This document shows, one piece after another, positions 17,464 to 26,327 of a stretch of 64,000 nt of DNA (position 1 is the stretch's first letter; every line of letters starts with the position of its first letter). Under the pieces are notes generated by a model. That model made no database searches. It worked only from the letters and a program-made list of their open reading frames with translations, and had not been told where the DNA came from. The position numbers and the translations under genes were made by a program. The stretch comes from Pseudodesulfovibrio sp. 5S69 (GTDB lineage Bacteria > Desulfobacterota > Desulfovibrionia > Desulfovibrionales > Desulfovibrionaceae). Location: contig NZ_CP146609.1 of assembly GCF_037094465.1 (NCBI RefSeq), positions 1,737,501-1,801,500 on the forward strand, given 5' to 3'.

Positions 17464-18210
17464 ATGGCCGGGAAACATCTTTCCACAGAGCGCGGGTACC
17501 GGCGCATGGTCCGGTCCCGGGAGGGCGAGGTCCGCTTCCAGGTGGCCGTGGAGCAGACCGACCTGCTCGTGGTGGCCGAGCTCGACCTGCGTGACGAGAT
17601 AGCCGCCTTTGTCTCCACGGTGCGCGGCGAGATCAAGAACTGGATCATGTTCCACCCGGAGTTCGCCGAGAGCCTCGTGCCCGTGGCCGTGCCGGACAGC
17701 GCGCCGGACGTCGTCCGGGCCATGGCCGCCGCGGCCGAGCCGTGCGGGGTGGGGCCCATGGCCGCCGTGGCCGGGGCCGTGGCCCAGGCCGTGGGCGAGG
17801 CGTTCGCTTCGCGCAGCCCGAATATTCTGGTGGAGAACGGCGGGGACACCTACCTGCGCTCCACGCGCGAGCGGGTGGTGGCGCTGCTGGCCGATCCCGG
17901 GTCCGGGGCGTCCGTGGGACTGCGCATAGAGGCCGGCGCCTTCCCGGTGGCCCTGTGCGCCTCCAGCGGGACCATCGGACACTCCCTGAGCCTCGGCTCC
18001 GGCGACCTGGTGGCCGTGCGCGCCAAGGACGCCCGGCTGGCCGACGCCGCGGCCACGGCCCTGTGCAACATGCTGGGTTCCGAAAAGGATATGGACCGGG
18101 TGCTCCGGCGCGCCAGGGAACTGGCCGCCCACGGGTTGGACGGGGTCTTCGCCCAGTACGACGCCAAGGTGGCCGCCTGGGGCGACCTGGAGCTGGTGGC
18201 CCTGGACTAG
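17464..18210 (+). CDS. UPF0280-family (ApbE-like fold) protein
   Basis: 248 aa from ATG 17464, with GGGAGGG a few bases upstream. Features typical of the UPF0280 family: ERGYRRMV at the N-terminus, GPMAAVAGAVAQAVGEA, NILVENGGDTYLR, and CASSGTIGHSLSLGSGD. The fold resembles the flavin transferase ApbE, but the reaction is unknown. It is convergent with the GNAT gene, overlapping its last 4 bases. The leader (17345-17463) is strikingly G/T-rich on this strand. Confidence 0.82.
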   Translation: MAGKHLSTERGYRRMVRSREGEVRFQVAVEQTDLLVVAELDLRDEIAAFVSTVRGEIKNWIMFHPEFAESLVPVAVPDSAPDVVRAMAAAAEPCGVGPMAAVAGAVAQAVGEAFASRSPNILVENGGDTYLRSTRERVVALLADPGSGASVGLRIEAGAFPVALCASSGTIGHSLSLGSGDLVAVRAKDARLADAAATALCNMLGSEKDMDRVLRRARELAAHGLDGVFAQYDAKVAAWGDLELVALD

Positions 18211-18743
18211 AGCAGCAGGCCGTATATCCACAGGTCGGTGAGCTTTCCCCATTTGCGGACCACGCCCCGGCGCAGCCCTTCCTGGCGGAAGCCCGTCTTT
18301 TCCAGCACCCGGCGCGAGGCCGGGTTCCAGCCGAAACAGACGGCCGTGAGCTGCTCGATGACCGTCTCGTCGCGCATGTAGCGGACCAGCTCGCCCACAA
18401 TCTCGGTGGCCAGCCCCTTGCCCCAGTGGGCCGGGTCGAGCCAGTAGCCCACTTTGGCGGTGTGCGCCTCCACGTCCGTGCCCCGGATGGTCCCGCAACT
18501 GCCCACGAGCTTCCCGCCGAGGAAGACCGCGAACTGCCACTTGTCCCCGCCCGCACCGTCCCGCGACCAGTGGACCAGCCGTTCGGCCGCGGCCTCGTCA
18601 AAGGGGTGGGGGAACCGGAAGGAGGTGTTCCAGGATATCTCCCTGGTGTTCGCCACGGGCGGGATCAGGGGGATGTCCTCCATCCGCCAGGGGCGCAGCC
18701 GACAGCGCGCTGTCTCCAGTCTGGTGTCCAGAAAGTCGTTCAT
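18207..18743 (-). CDS. GNAT-family N-acetyltransferase (RimJ/RimL-like)
   Basis: 178 aa of the Acetyltransf_3 type: TARCRLRPW-like start (LETARCRLRPWRMED), FLGGKLVGSCGT, VGYWLDPAHWGKGLATEIVGEL with the acetyl-CoA pyrophosphate loop, and FGWNPASRRVLEKTGF. It probably acetylates a protein N-terminus or a small amine. It ends in a 4-bp convergent overlap with the UPF0280 gene and lies 5 bp downstream of the Crp/Fnr-like regulator, suggesting co-transcription. Confidence 0.85.
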   Translation of the reverse strand: MNDFLDTRLETARCRLRPWRMEDIPLIPPVANTREISWNTSFRFPHPFDEAAAERLVHWSRDGAGGDKWQFAVFLGGKLVGSCGTIRGTDVEAHTAKVGYWLDPAHWGKGLATEIVGELVRYMRDETVIEQLTAVCFGWNPASRRVLEKTGFRQEGLRRGVVRKWGKLTDLWIYGLLL

Positions 18744-18748
18744 GCCCT

Positions 18749-19402
18749 TTACTCCTGCTTCTGCATGACCGCGGCGAGCATGTCCCGCTCGCGGATGCGG
18801 ATGATCCGGACGTCGTTTTCGTCCCGGCCCACGGCCAGGAGCCCCTGGTCGGCCAGGCCGTGGATGTATTGCTCGATCCGTTCCGGGGTGCTCACGAAGG
18901 TCTCGGCCAGGGCCTTGACCGTGGCCCCGTATTTCAGTTCGAACTTGCCGCAGGTGGAGAAGAGGTCGAGGATGCGGACCACGCCCAATCCCACGGACGG
19001 GGCCTTCATGGCCTTGCGCGTGGTGGATTTCAGGCGGGCCACCAGGACGGTGATGATGGAGGCGATGACCTTGGGGGATTCGCGCATGAACTCGTCCAGG
19101 TCGTCGCGGGTGACCACGATGACCTTGGAGTCCTCCAGGGCGATGGCCGTGGCCGTGCGCACGCCGTCATCCAGGAACAGGGCCATTTCGCCGAAGATGG
19201 AGATGGGCTTGAGGATGGCGAAGACCTTCTTGCGGTCCTCGAAGTTCTTGGAAATCTCGATCCTGCCCTCGGTCAGGATGTACGCTGCGTCGCCCTTGCT
19301 GCCCTCGCTGAAGACCATGTTGTGCCTGAGCACGTTGCGCATCAGGTAGTTTCCGCGCGAGACCGGTTTCAACTGCACGTTCTGCTGGGTGATCATGGCC
19401 AC
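18749..19402 (-). CDS. Crp/Fnr-family cyclic-nucleotide-binding-like regulator
   Basis: 217 aa. The N-terminal half is a cNMP-binding-like beta roll (EGSKGDAAYILTEGRIEI, ISIFGEMALFLDDGVRTATA). The C-terminal half is a winged helix with KALAETFVSTPERIEQYIHGL in place of the usual helix-turn-helix. The phosphate-binding loop FGEMALF...RTATA matches the PBC pattern well, so a cyclic nucleotide is possible, though ligand is not known. It is followed by a GNAT gene and preceded by a diguanylate cyclase on the same strand. Confidence 0.8.
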   Translation of the reverse strand: MAMITQQNVQLKPVSRGNYLMRNVLRHNMVFSEGSKGDAAYILTEGRIEISKNFEDRKKVFAILKPISIFGEMALFLDDGVRTATAIALEDSKVIVVTRDDLDEFMRESPKVIASIITVLVARLKSTTRKAMKAPSVGLGVVRILDLFSTCGKFELKYGATVKALAETFVSTPERIEQYIHGLADQGLLAVGRDENDVRIIRIRERDMLAAVMQKQE

Positions 19403-19457
19403 GGCCGTGTTCCTCCGTTTCGTTTATGGATGGATCCTGTCCTAAAGCCGGCGAGGG

Positions 19458-21422
19458 TCACAGCCGGACCACCGAGTTGCGGCCCGACTGCTTGGCTTTA
19501 TACAGGGCCTCGTCCGCGCGCTTGAGCAGGTCGTTGATGGAGTCCTCGGCGGTCATGGCCGTCACGCCTATGGACACGGTCACGACCAGGTCTCCGGCTT
19601 CGGTGGGAACGGGCCGGTTCGCGGCCATGGCCCGGATGCGTTCGGCCGCCTCCACGGCCTGCCCGGCCCGGGTCTCCACCAGCAGGGCGGCGAACTCCTC
19701 TCCGCCCATGCGGGCGAAGATGTCGCTCTGCCGGAAGTCGGCCCGGCAGCGCAGGGCGAAGGTGCGCAGGACCTCGTCCCCGGTGGCGTGGCCGTGGGAG
19801 TCGTTTACTTCCTTGAAATGATCGAGGTCGAACATGAGCACGGTCAGGGGGTGGCCGAACCGCTTGGCCCGCGCCAACTCGCTCTTGGCCCGCTGGAAAA
19901 AGGCGTGCCGGTTGTGGGCTCCGGTCAGTTGGTCGCGGGTGGCCATGCGTTGCAGCCGGGCCTCCAACCGCCGCTTTCCGGTGACGTCATGGACGATGGA
20001 GTAGTGGAGTTGGCGGTGCCCCAGTGAGACCGGCCCGGTGAAGACCTCCACGTCCCGACGGGTGCCGTCCTTGAGGGTGTGCACCTGCTTGAAATAACTG
20101 CGCCGTTCCTCGGCCGCCTCCTTGAGTTCCCGGTACATCTCCTCGTCGGTCATGCAGTCCAACTGGCGGATGGTCATGGAGGTCATTTCCTCGTTGGTGT
20201 AGCCGTAGTATTGGCAGGCCGCCGGATTGACGAACTGGATGGTCGAGTCCAGGGGGTCGTGCAGGAGCATGACCGCCTTGTTCTCTTCGAAGAAGGCCCG
20301 GTGCAGCTCATCGCGTTCCTCCACGGCCCGGGCCGCCTCCACCAGGTCCGTGACGTCCTGCAGGATGCCGTTGAAGGACCCGTCCGCGTTCAGCCGACCC
20401 GAGAGCTCCGCCCACATGGGCGAGCCGTCCACCCGGCGCAGCTCGGTGCGGAAGCGGGAGATCTCCCCGTCGCGGTGCAGGGCCTCCCACAGGCGGTCCC
20501 GGTCCTCCCGGTGCATGTAGTGGTTCAGTACGTTGACCTTGGCCGTCGCGGCCGAGGAGGCGTAGCCCATGATGTCGGCCACGGTCCGGTTGGCCTCGAT
20601 GACGATGCCCTCGGCGCTGATCAGGTAGATGCCCACCAGAGCGTTCTCGAAGAGCTGGCGGTAGCGCTTCTCGCTGTCGGCCAGGGCCGCCTCCTTGCCC
20701 GCGATGTGCCGGAGCATACCGTTGTGGGCCTCGATGACCTCGCCGATTTCGTCGTCGCTGCGCCAATCGGCCTCGGTCCAGCGGCCGGTTTCTCCGGTGG
20801 TGCGGATGGCGCCGAGCAGCGCCTTGAGCGGGCGACTCACGGTCCGGTTGAAGGCATAGGCCGCGCCGGACAGGGTGACGGCGACGATCAGCAGGAACTG
20901 GAGCATCTGCCACAGGAATTGCTGGCGGAATTGCTTTTCGGCAAAGGTGTGCGTGTAGTAAATGGCCAGCCTGCCCATGTCCGCGCGGCTGCCGTCGGGC
21001 ATGCGCCTGTATATGTCGCGCCGCAGGGTCTTGAGGCCGCTCACGTGGTCCTCGGGGGTGATCCCGTAGGACAGGAAGAGGTCGCCGTTCTCGTCGTATA
21101 TCTCGGCCCCGAGCATGGCGGGGTTGCTCGAAATGGTGGCCAGGGCGCTGACCATCTCCTCGGTCTGGTAGTTCCACAGCAGGCCGTCCAGCACGCGGCT
21201 GGTGGCCGTGGCGAAGATGCCGACGTCGGTGTCGATCTTGTTCATGATGTCGCGCCGGGTGAAGTGCCCGACTGCGAGCATGAACAACAGGATGCCCACC
21301 ACCAGGGGGGGCAGGATGCGCACCAGGAACTTGAAGATCAGGGACCTGCTGGCCCGCACGCCGGGCGGCCTGGGCTTGTGCTCTTCGGCCTCTGCGGCCT
21401 GTCTGTCCGGTGGTGCGTCCAT
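19458..21422 (-). CDS. Membrane PAS-GGDEF diguanylate cyclase
   Basis: 654 aa. Order: membrane segment (about 24-46), periplasmic sensor region, second membrane segment (about 165-187), HAMP-like region, two PAS domains (about 250-365 and 370-490), and a C-terminal GGDEF domain. The active-site motif reads GGEEF, and RQSD exactly five residues ahead is a complete inhibitory I-site, so the enzyme should make cyclic di-GMP with product inhibition. The signal sensed is unknown. It lies 13 bp after the thiamine-binding-like gene. Confidence 0.92.
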   Translation of the reverse strand: MDAPPDRQAAEAEEHKPRPPGVRASRSLIFKFLVRILPPLVVGILLFMLAVGHFTRRDIMNKIDTDVGIFATATSRVLDGLLWNYQTEEMVSALATISSNPAMLGAEIYDENGDLFLSYGITPEDHVSGLKTLRRDIYRRMPDGSRADMGRLAIYYTHTFAEKQFRQQFLWQMLQFLLIVAVTLSGAAYAFNRTVSRPLKALLGAIRTTGETGRWTEADWRSDDEIGEVIEAHNGMLRHIAGKEAALADSEKRYRQLFENALVGIYLISAEGIVIEANRTVADIMGYASSAATAKVNVLNHYMHREDRDRLWEALHRDGEISRFRTELRRVDGSPMWAELSGRLNADGSFNGILQDVTDLVEAARAVEERDELHRAFFEENKAVMLLHDPLDSTIQFVNPAACQYYGYTNEEMTSMTIRQLDCMTDEEMYRELKEAAEERRSYFKQVHTLKDGTRRDVEVFTGPVSLGHRQLHYSIVHDVTGKRRLEARLQRMATRDQLTGAHNRHAFFQRAKSELARAKRFGHPLTVLMFDLDHFKEVNDSHGHATGDEVLRTFALRCRADFRQSDIFARMGGEEFAALLVETRAGQAVEAAERIRAMAANRPVPTEAGDLVVTVSIGVTAMTAEDSINDLLKRADEALYKAKQSGRNSVVRL

Positions 21423-21435
21423 GGGCGGTCGGTCC

Positions 21436-21735
21436 TTACGCCAGCTTGCTCTCGACGCTCTGGAGCTTCTGGCTCATGCCGTCGCGGCGGCCCTTGCGGG
21501 CGTCCACCTTGATGGTCATGTACAGGCGGTCCGAATCCTTCTCCAGCTCGCGGTAGCAGGCGTCGACCACCCCCATGACGTCGGCCCATTCGCCTTCGAT
21601 GCTGGTGCCCATGGGGCAGAGACGGTATTTCAGGCCGGATGCCTTGATGACGTTCAGGGCGCGGGAGACGTAGGCGCTCAGACCGGAGCCGCCCTTGTCC
21701 AGGGGGAAGATGGAAAGGTCAATGATGACGGCCAT
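21436..21735 (-). CDS. MTH1187-family thiamine-binding-like protein (DUF77)
   Basis: 99 aa, ferredoxin-like fold. MAVIIDLSIFPLDKGG, LKYRLCPMGTSIEGEWADVM and DRLYMTIKVDARKG are family landmarks. Members bind thiamine or hydroxymethylpyrimidine-like ligands and form tetramers; the role is unclear. It is the promoter-proximal gene of the pair with the diguanylate cyclase. AGGAGG-like sequence lies just before the start. Confidence 0.82.
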   Translation of the reverse strand: MAVIIDLSIFPLDKGGSGLSAYVSRALNVIKASGLKYRLCPMGTSIEGEWADVMGVVDACYRELEKDSDRLYMTIKVDARKGRRDGMSQKLQSVESKLA

Positions 21736-22217
21736 GGGAAGGTCCTCCTTGGGATTGGTGATTCGTCTCCTGTTTTAGCGGAATTGTAGGCGGAGTGGAA
21801 GAATGGAATCAATTATTGTTTCGGCACGTACAGATATTTTCGGCGGGCGTCCGGGAGGGCCGGGCGATCGGCACGGCGTTCGGGGCCGGACCGGATTGTC
21901 GACCGCCGATGCCCGTGGGCGGGGCCTTCTGTGATTTTTGTCACGTGTTCTCGCCAAGTCGCCTAGCTTGCCGATTCGCTTGAAAGTTTTTTAAAGTTGC
22001 CTATTGATTTTGTTTGTAAAGCGCGATACGACTTTGTTAATTAATTTTTCCGGGGGGTTATAGCACGAACTCGGAAAAAGAATGTTAATCGTGTCACGTT
22101 TTTGTTAATCGTGACAAAGAGACGGTTTAGGTCCGAGTTCGGGCTTGTGCCCGACGGTTATGGGGGGAATAACGGTGTTCTCCTCATAACAGACTCATTT
22201 TATTACGGAGGTGTTCT
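21736..22217. other. Intergenic region upstream of hynB
   Basis: About 480 bp without a gene. The right half is A/T-rich and holds tandem direct repeats, nested inverted repeats and a weak promoter candidate (TTGTTA 22034-22039, TTATAG 22058-22063, 18-bp spacer). The left part serves the divergent thiamine-binding-like gene. I see no convincing sigma54 -24/-12 element. Confidence 0.6.
22083..22116 (+). promoter_or_regulatory. Tandem 14-nt direct repeats upstream of the hydrogenase
   Basis: TGTTAATCGTGTCA (22083-22096) and TGTTAATCGTGACA (22103-22116) differ at one base and start exactly 20 bp apart, two helical turns. Within them TGTCACG (22092-22098) and CGTGACA (22110-22116) form an inverted repeat. 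An 8-bp inverted repeat, GAACTCGG (22067-22074) and CCGAGTTC (22133-22140), flanks the block. Likely regulator sites for hynBA. Confidence 0.6.
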
Positions 22218-23204
22218 ATGAAATTTTCCGTAGGTCATGGCAAGGAAGGAGCCGTGGAACGGCTGGAAAAACGCGGCGTCTCTCGCCGTGATTTCATGAA
22301 GTTCTGCGGAACCGTGGCCGCAGTGATGGGCATGGGGCCGGCTTTCGCTCCGAAAGTCGCCGAAGCCCTCACAGCTGACAACAGGCCCGACGTCGTTTGG
22401 CTGCACAACGCCGAATGTACCGGTTGTTCCGAATCCATCCTGAGGACCGTCGAGCCCTACATCGACGCCCTCATCCTGGACTACATCTCGCTGGACTACC
22501 ATGAGACCATCATGGCCGCCGCGGGTCATGCCGCAGAGAAGGCTCTGTGGGATACGGTCAACGCCGGCAATTTCGTGGCCGTCATCGAAGGCGGCGTCCC
22601 GACCGCTCCGACCGGTACCGCCAACGAGCCCGGCGCGTACGGCAAGGTCGGCGGCCACACCATGCTGGAGACCACCACCAAGGTCGTCAACGCGGCTGCC
22701 GCCACCATCACGTACGGCACCTGCGCGTCCTACGGCGGCGTGCAGAAGGCCGCCCCGAACCCGACCGGTGCCAAGGGCGTCGGCGAGCTGTTCCCGGACA
22801 AGACGTTCATCAACGTCCCCGGCTGCCCGCCCAACCCGTTCTCCCTGGTCGGCACCATCGTGCACTACCTCACCAAGGGTATCCCCGAACTCGACGACGT
22901 CGGGCGTCCGATCCCCTTCTACGGCGAGACCGTGCACGACAACTGCCCGAGGCAGGAGCATTTCGACATGGACGAATTCGCGCCTTCCTTCGGTTCCGAA
23001 GAAGCCCGCAAGGGCTGGTGTCTGCGTAAGCTCGGTTGTCGTGGTCCCGAGACCTTCAACAACTGCCCCACTGTCAAGTTCAACCAGTACAACTGGCCTG
23101 TCCAGGCCGGCCATCCCTGCATCGGCTGCTCGCAGCCCGAGTTCTGGGACGGCGCCGACTGGGATGGCGAAACCTACTTCTACACCGACCTCACCAATCT
23201 CTAA
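22218..23204 (+). CDS. hynB: Periplasmic [NiFe] hydrogenase small subunit
   Basis: 328 aa. A Tat signal peptide carries [10 protein letters not shown] and ends near residue 50. The mature part begins with the proximal-cluster motif [11 protein letters not shown]; further ligands are in [10 protein letters not shown], the PGCPPNP motif, HDNCPR, and the two C-terminal Cys groups ([28 protein letters not shown]). It passes electrons from the active site to periplasmic cytochrome c3. Similarity is clearly to the D. vulgaris Miyazaki-type HynB, not the [NiFeSe] enzyme. GGAGG precedes the start. The large subunit follows after 67 bp. Confidence 0.95.
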   Translation: MKFSVGHGKEGAVERLEKRGVSRRDFMKFCGTVAAVMGMGPAFAPKVAEALTADNRPDVVWLHNAECTGCSESILRTVEPYIDALILDYISLDYHETIMAAAGHAAEKALWDTVNAGNFVAVIEGGVPTAPTGTANEPGAYGKVGGHTMLETTTKVVNAAAATITYGTCASYGGVQKAAPNPTGAKGVGELFPDKTFINVPGCPPNPFSLVGTIVHYLTKGIPELDDVGRPIPFYGETVHDNCPRQEHFDMDEFAPSFGSEEARKGWCLRKLGCRGPETFNNCPTVKFNQYNWPVQAGHPCIGCSQPEFWDGADWDGETYFYTDLTNL

Positions 23205-23271
23205 TTGGTGGTCGGAACGGGTTTCGTTCAACTAACGCAGACAGAATCAGAATTCTTAAGGAGGATACAAT

Positions 23272-24990
23272 ATGTCTGGTTGCTCCCCTAAAGCCGCCCC
23301 GATGGCGCATGGGAAACACGATGTCGTAGTTGATCCGGTCACCAGGATCGAGGGTCACCTGCGCATTGAGGCCGTGGTCGAAGATGGCAAAATCGTGGAC
23401 GTCCGCAGCAGCTCCCAGCTGTTCCGCGGTCTGGAGATCATCCTGAAAGGCCGTGATCCCCGCGATGCACAGCACTTCACCCAGCGCTCCTGCGGCGTCT
23501 GCACCTACGTGCACGCGCTCGCTTCCGTCCGTTGCGTCGACAACGCCGTCGGCGTGGACAAGGTACTGCCCCACAACGCCACCATCATCCGCAACCTGGT
23601 GCTGGCGGCTCAGTTCATGCACGACCACATCGTGCATTTCTATCACCTGCATGCCCTGGACTTCGTCGACGTCACCGGCTGCCTGTCCGCCGACGTCAAC
23701 AAGACCGCTGAAATCGCCGCCGCCGTCGCCAAGACCGTGCGCCCTGATCCCAAGATCGTCTCTTCCAAGGAAGACCTTCAGAAGACCAAGGACACCGTCA
23801 AGAGCATCGTCGACTCCGGCCGCCTGGGCATCTTCACCAACGCCTACTTCCTCGGCGGCCACCCGGCCTACGTCCTGCCGCCCGAGGTCAACCTGCTGGC
23901 CACCAACCACTACCTGAACGCCCTGCACCTGCAGGTCAAGGCCGCTCGCGCCATGGCAGTGTTCGGTGCCAAGAACCCGCACACCCAGTTCACCGTCATG
24001 GGTGGCGTGTCTTGCTACGAAGGCCTGACCGACAAGTACATCAATGACTTCCTGGCCCTGTATGCGGACATCAAGGACTTCATCCTCGACTGCTACATCC
24101 CGGACCTCATCGCTGTTGCCAGCTACTACAAGGACTGGGCTTCCATCGGCGGCACCACCAACTTCATGAGCTTCGGCGAATACCCGGCGCAGGGCGGCGA
24201 GGCCGACCTGAACTCCCGGTACATCAAGCCCGGCGTCATCTTCGATCGCAAGATCACCGACGTCCAGGCCTTTGACCCGACCAAGATCGAGGAGCACGTC
24301 AAGCACTCCTGGTACAAGGACAGCTCTCCGAAGCATCCCTACAACGGCGTCACCGATCCCATGTACACCAGCCTGGACGACAAGGCGAAGTACTCCTGGA
24401 TGAAGGCTCCCCGCTACGAAGGCAAGTCCACCGAAGTGGGCCCGCTGGCCACCTGCCTGGTCAACTACGGCCTGGGCCATCCCGAGTTCGTCAAGTACGT
24501 CAACTTCGTCCTCGGCAAACTGGAAGTCGGCCCCGAGGCCCTCTTCTCCACCCTGGGCCGCACCGGCGCCCGCGGTATCGAGTGCCTGATCACCTGCCTG
24601 AAGACCGAAGACATGGTCAACGATCTGAAGGAGAACATCGCCAAGGGCAACCTCGATATCTGCAAGGATTGGGACATGCCCGCCGAAGCGCAGGGCGTTG
24701 GCTTCGTCAATGCTCCCCGCGGCGGCCTGAGCCACTGGATCGACATCAAGAACAGCAAGATCGACAACTTCCAGCTCGTGGTCCCGTCCACCTGGAACCT
24801 CGGTCCCCGCTGCGACAACAACCTGCCCGGCCCCACTGAAGAGGCCCTGCTGGACAACACCCCGATCGCCGATCCGGAACGCCCGGTCGAGATCCTGCGT
24901 ACCGTCCACTCCTATGACCCCTGCATCGCCTGCGGCGTGCACGTCATCGACAACAAGACCGGCAACGTCAAAAAGTTCCGCGTTTTGTAA
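23272..24990 (+). CDS. hynA: Periplasmic [NiFe] hydrogenase large subunit
   Basis: 572 aa. The N-terminal nickel-ligand motif is RSCGVC and the C-terminal one is DPCIACGVH; both Cys codons of the latter are TGC, so this is a standard [NiFe] enzyme and not a selenocysteine form. The 15 residues after GVH (VIDNKTGNVKKFRVL) are the tail removed by the maturation protease. RIEGHLRIE and RGLEIILKGRDPRDA are intact. The subunit has no signal peptide and is co-exported with HynB. Together they oxidise or produce H2 in the periplasm. AAGGAGG lies upstream of the start; a strong terminator follows. Confidence 0.96.
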   Translation: MSGCSPKAAPMAHGKHDVVVDPVTRIEGHLRIEAVVEDGKIVDVRSSSQLFRGLEIILKGRDPRDAQHFTQRSCGVCTYVHALASVRCVDNAVGVDKVLPHNATIIRNLVLAAQFMHDHIVHFYHLHALDFVDVTGCLSADVNKTAEIAAAVAKTVRPDPKIVSSKEDLQKTKDTVKSIVDSGRLGIFTNAYFLGGHPAYVLPPEVNLLATNHYLNALHLQVKAARAMAVFGAKNPHTQFTVMGGVSCYEGLTDKYINDFLALYADIKDFILDCYIPDLIAVASYYKDWASIGGTTNFMSFGEYPAQGGEADLNSRYIKPGVIFDRKITDVQAFDPTKIEEHVKHSWYKDSSPKHPYNGVTDPMYTSLDDKAKYSWMKAPRYEGKSTEVGPLATCLVNYGLGHPEFVKYVNFVLGKLEVGPEALFSTLGRTGARGIECLITCLKTEDMVNDLKENIAKGNLDICKDWDMPAEAQGVGFVNAPRGGLSHWIDIKNSKIDNFQLVVPSTWNLGPRCDNNLPGPTEEALLDNTPIADPERPVEILRTVHSYDPCIACGVHVIDNKTGNVKKFRVL

Positions 24991-25010
24991 GAGTGCAGGC
25001 GCTGACGCGC

Positions 25011-25051
25011 AAAAAAACAGAGGCCCGGCTTATGCCGGGCCTCTTTTTTTT
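25011..25051 (+). terminator. Terminator after hynA
   Basis: GAGGCCCGGC (25020-25029), loop TTAT, GCCGGGCCTC (25034-25043), then eight T. A seven-A run precedes the stem. Confidence 0.92.
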
Positions 25052-25068
25052 GCGCTGGCGCCTGCGGC

Positions 25069-25187
25069 GGCTTCGGATAGCGGGCCATCCGCACATTTTC
25101 CGAGGGGGGATTTGATCCTCACGCAGGCCCACTACGCTGCGGTCAAATCCGCCCTCGAAAAATGCACGGCTGACCCACTCTACGAAG
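25069..25187 (+). repeat. Dispersed palindromic repeat B, copy 1
   Basis: A 119-bp near-palindrome that begins GGCTTCGGATAGCGGGCC and ends in ACCCACTCTACGAAG. The inner stem arms (GATTTGA / TCAAATC) flank the conserved core CCTCACGCAGGCCCACTACG. It lies just after the hynA terminator, in the same orientation as hynA. Copies 2 and 3 are at 56027-56147 and 60899-61072. Confidence 0.85.
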
Positions 25188-25411
25188 TTTCGCTCCGTGC
25201 GTGCTCGGGGGTGGAGGGTTGCGGGAGTGGGGGAAATCTGCGCGGTGAGGTGGTGCGTGGGCGTCGCTGTTGGGTGGCGTTTCCAACCAAGGCGCTGGAG
25301 GCGGTTGGTGGAGGGGAGAGGCGGGCAGTATCGGGTGAACGCTGTTGGGCGGCTGCGCACCCAAGGCGCTTGTTGTGAAGGGGGGATGAGGCGCACGGAG
25401 AAAGGGGCGGT
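25188..25411. other. Gene-free G-rich stretch
   Basis: No convincing coding signal. Two related segments are visible, CGCTGTTGGGTGGC followed by CCAAGGCGCT (about 25266-25301) and CGCTGTTGGGCGGC followed by CCAAGGCGCT (about 25340-25368), so this may be a degraded tandem duplication. It precedes a small membrane protein gene. Confidence 0.4.
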
Positions 25412-25447
25412 TTGACCTTTCGGGGGTTGTTGGCTACGGATTCGGGT

Positions 25448-25957
25448 ATGCGGAGAGAAGAGGAAAGAGTGGGCGTTGTCGGGCGCGGGGCGCGGTATGT
25501 GAAGGCCGCGCCGTGGCCGTATGTGACCGGGGCCTTGGCGCTGCTGGCCGCCTTCGTGTTGAAGGGGGCCGGGGCGGCGCAGTGGGCCTCGGGAGATGCG
25601 TCCGGGGGCGCGGTCTTGTGCTGGTGGGGCGGGGGCTGGCTGGTGGTCGCCTTTTTCGCCCTGGCCGACGGCGTGTCGCGACACCGGGAGTACCGCCGGA
25701 TCAAGGCCATGCTGCTCAAGTACGGGTTCAGCGAGCGCATTCTCAGGCCGCTCGCCCGGTCGCGTTGCCAACGGGACGCCGCCCTGCACGCCGCCCGCGA
25801 GACCGGGCACCTGGACCGCGCCCGCGCCTATTTCCACGGACTCGGCTACCGCTGGTACCACATCCTGCCCGACATGGTGGTCCGCAATCCGCTGGCCTTC
25901 GCCAGCCCCGCCTTCCTGCGCACCTCGTTCCTGCCCGGCAAGAAACAACAGGTCTGA
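25448..25957 (+). CDS. Small membrane protein of unknown function
   Basis: 169 aa from ATG 25448; an in-frame TTG at 25412 with AAGGGG upstream would add 12 residues. Two hydrophobic segments (about residues 25-45 and 58-80) are followed by a soluble basic tail containing RHREYRRIKAMLLKYGFSERIL and RAYFHGLGYRWYHILPD. The pattern suggests an inner-membrane protein with a cytoplasmic C-terminal domain. I do not recognise a family. It sits in the insert between hynBA and the hydrogenase maturation genes. Confidence 0.6.
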   Translation: MRREEERVGVVGRGARYVKAAPWPYVTGALALLAAFVLKGAGAAQWASGDASGGAVLCWWGGGWLVVAFFALADGVSRHREYRRIKAMLLKYGFSERILRPLARSRCQRDAALHAARETGHLDRARAYFHGLGYRWYHILPDMVVRNPLAFASPAFLRTSFLPGKKQQV

Positions 25958-25977
25958 TCTCGGGCCCCGGCGGCATC

Positions 25978-26270
25978 ATGGGATACGTCCCTCCGGCCCT
26001 GACCATTGTCTGCGGCATCGTCTGCACCACCGCGCTTCAGGCGAGCGACGGGTTTTCCCGACTCGGGCCGAGCCTGCTGGTGGTCGCCGGGTACGGGCTG
26101 GCCTTCTTCCTCCTGGCCCTGGTCTTGCGGGCCATCTCCCTGGGCGGCCCACGCCATCTGGGTGGGGTCGGGCATCGTGCGCGTCGGCTTGCGGGGAGGG
26201 CCGTCACAAGCAAAGTCCGGACTTCCCGGCCATGCCCGGCATGGGCTTCATCCTGATCGAGGCGGAGCCT
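25978..26270 (+). pseudogene. Frameshifted SMR-family (EmrE-like) transporter remnant
   Basis: Homology to small multidrug resistance proteins runs through three frames. Frame one from ATG 25978 gives LQASDGFSRLGPSLLVV and FFLLALVLRAISLG. At about 26145 it shifts to AHAIWVGSGIVRVGL, matching the AYAIWSGVGIV helix, and at about 26195 it shifts again to SPDFPAMPGMGFILI, matching the last helix. Each shift fits one extra base (or two lost). The essential membrane Glu of helix 1 (Glu14 in EmrE) is replaced by Gly. The gene is therefore almost certainly dead. A terminator follows. Confidence 0.8.
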
Positions 26271-26290
26271 GGCCGCCGGAGGCAGACGGC

Positions 26291-26327
26291 AAAAAGGCCC
26301 GGAACGCCAAGCGTCCCGGGCCTTTTC
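26291..26327. terminator. Bidirectional terminator
   Basis: AAAAAGGCCCGG pairs with CCGGGCCTTTT through an ACGC/GCGT inner stem. It separates the plus-strand insert from the convergent hypC. Confidence 0.82.

Noticed and set aside
21800..22200. Sigma54 promoter for hynBA
   Set aside because: GGCACG occurs at about 21823 and 21868, but no GC element follows at the required -12 spacing.
24915..24945. Possible selenocysteine in the hydrogenase large subunit
   Set aside because: The C-terminal motif is DPCIACGVH with both Cys as TGC; there is no in-frame TGA, so it is a [NiFe] and not a [NiFeSe] enzyme.
25069..25187. tRNA-like or CRISPR-like repeat
   Set aside because: No tRNA cloverleaf or anticodon arm, and copies are single and dispersed rather than spaced in an array.
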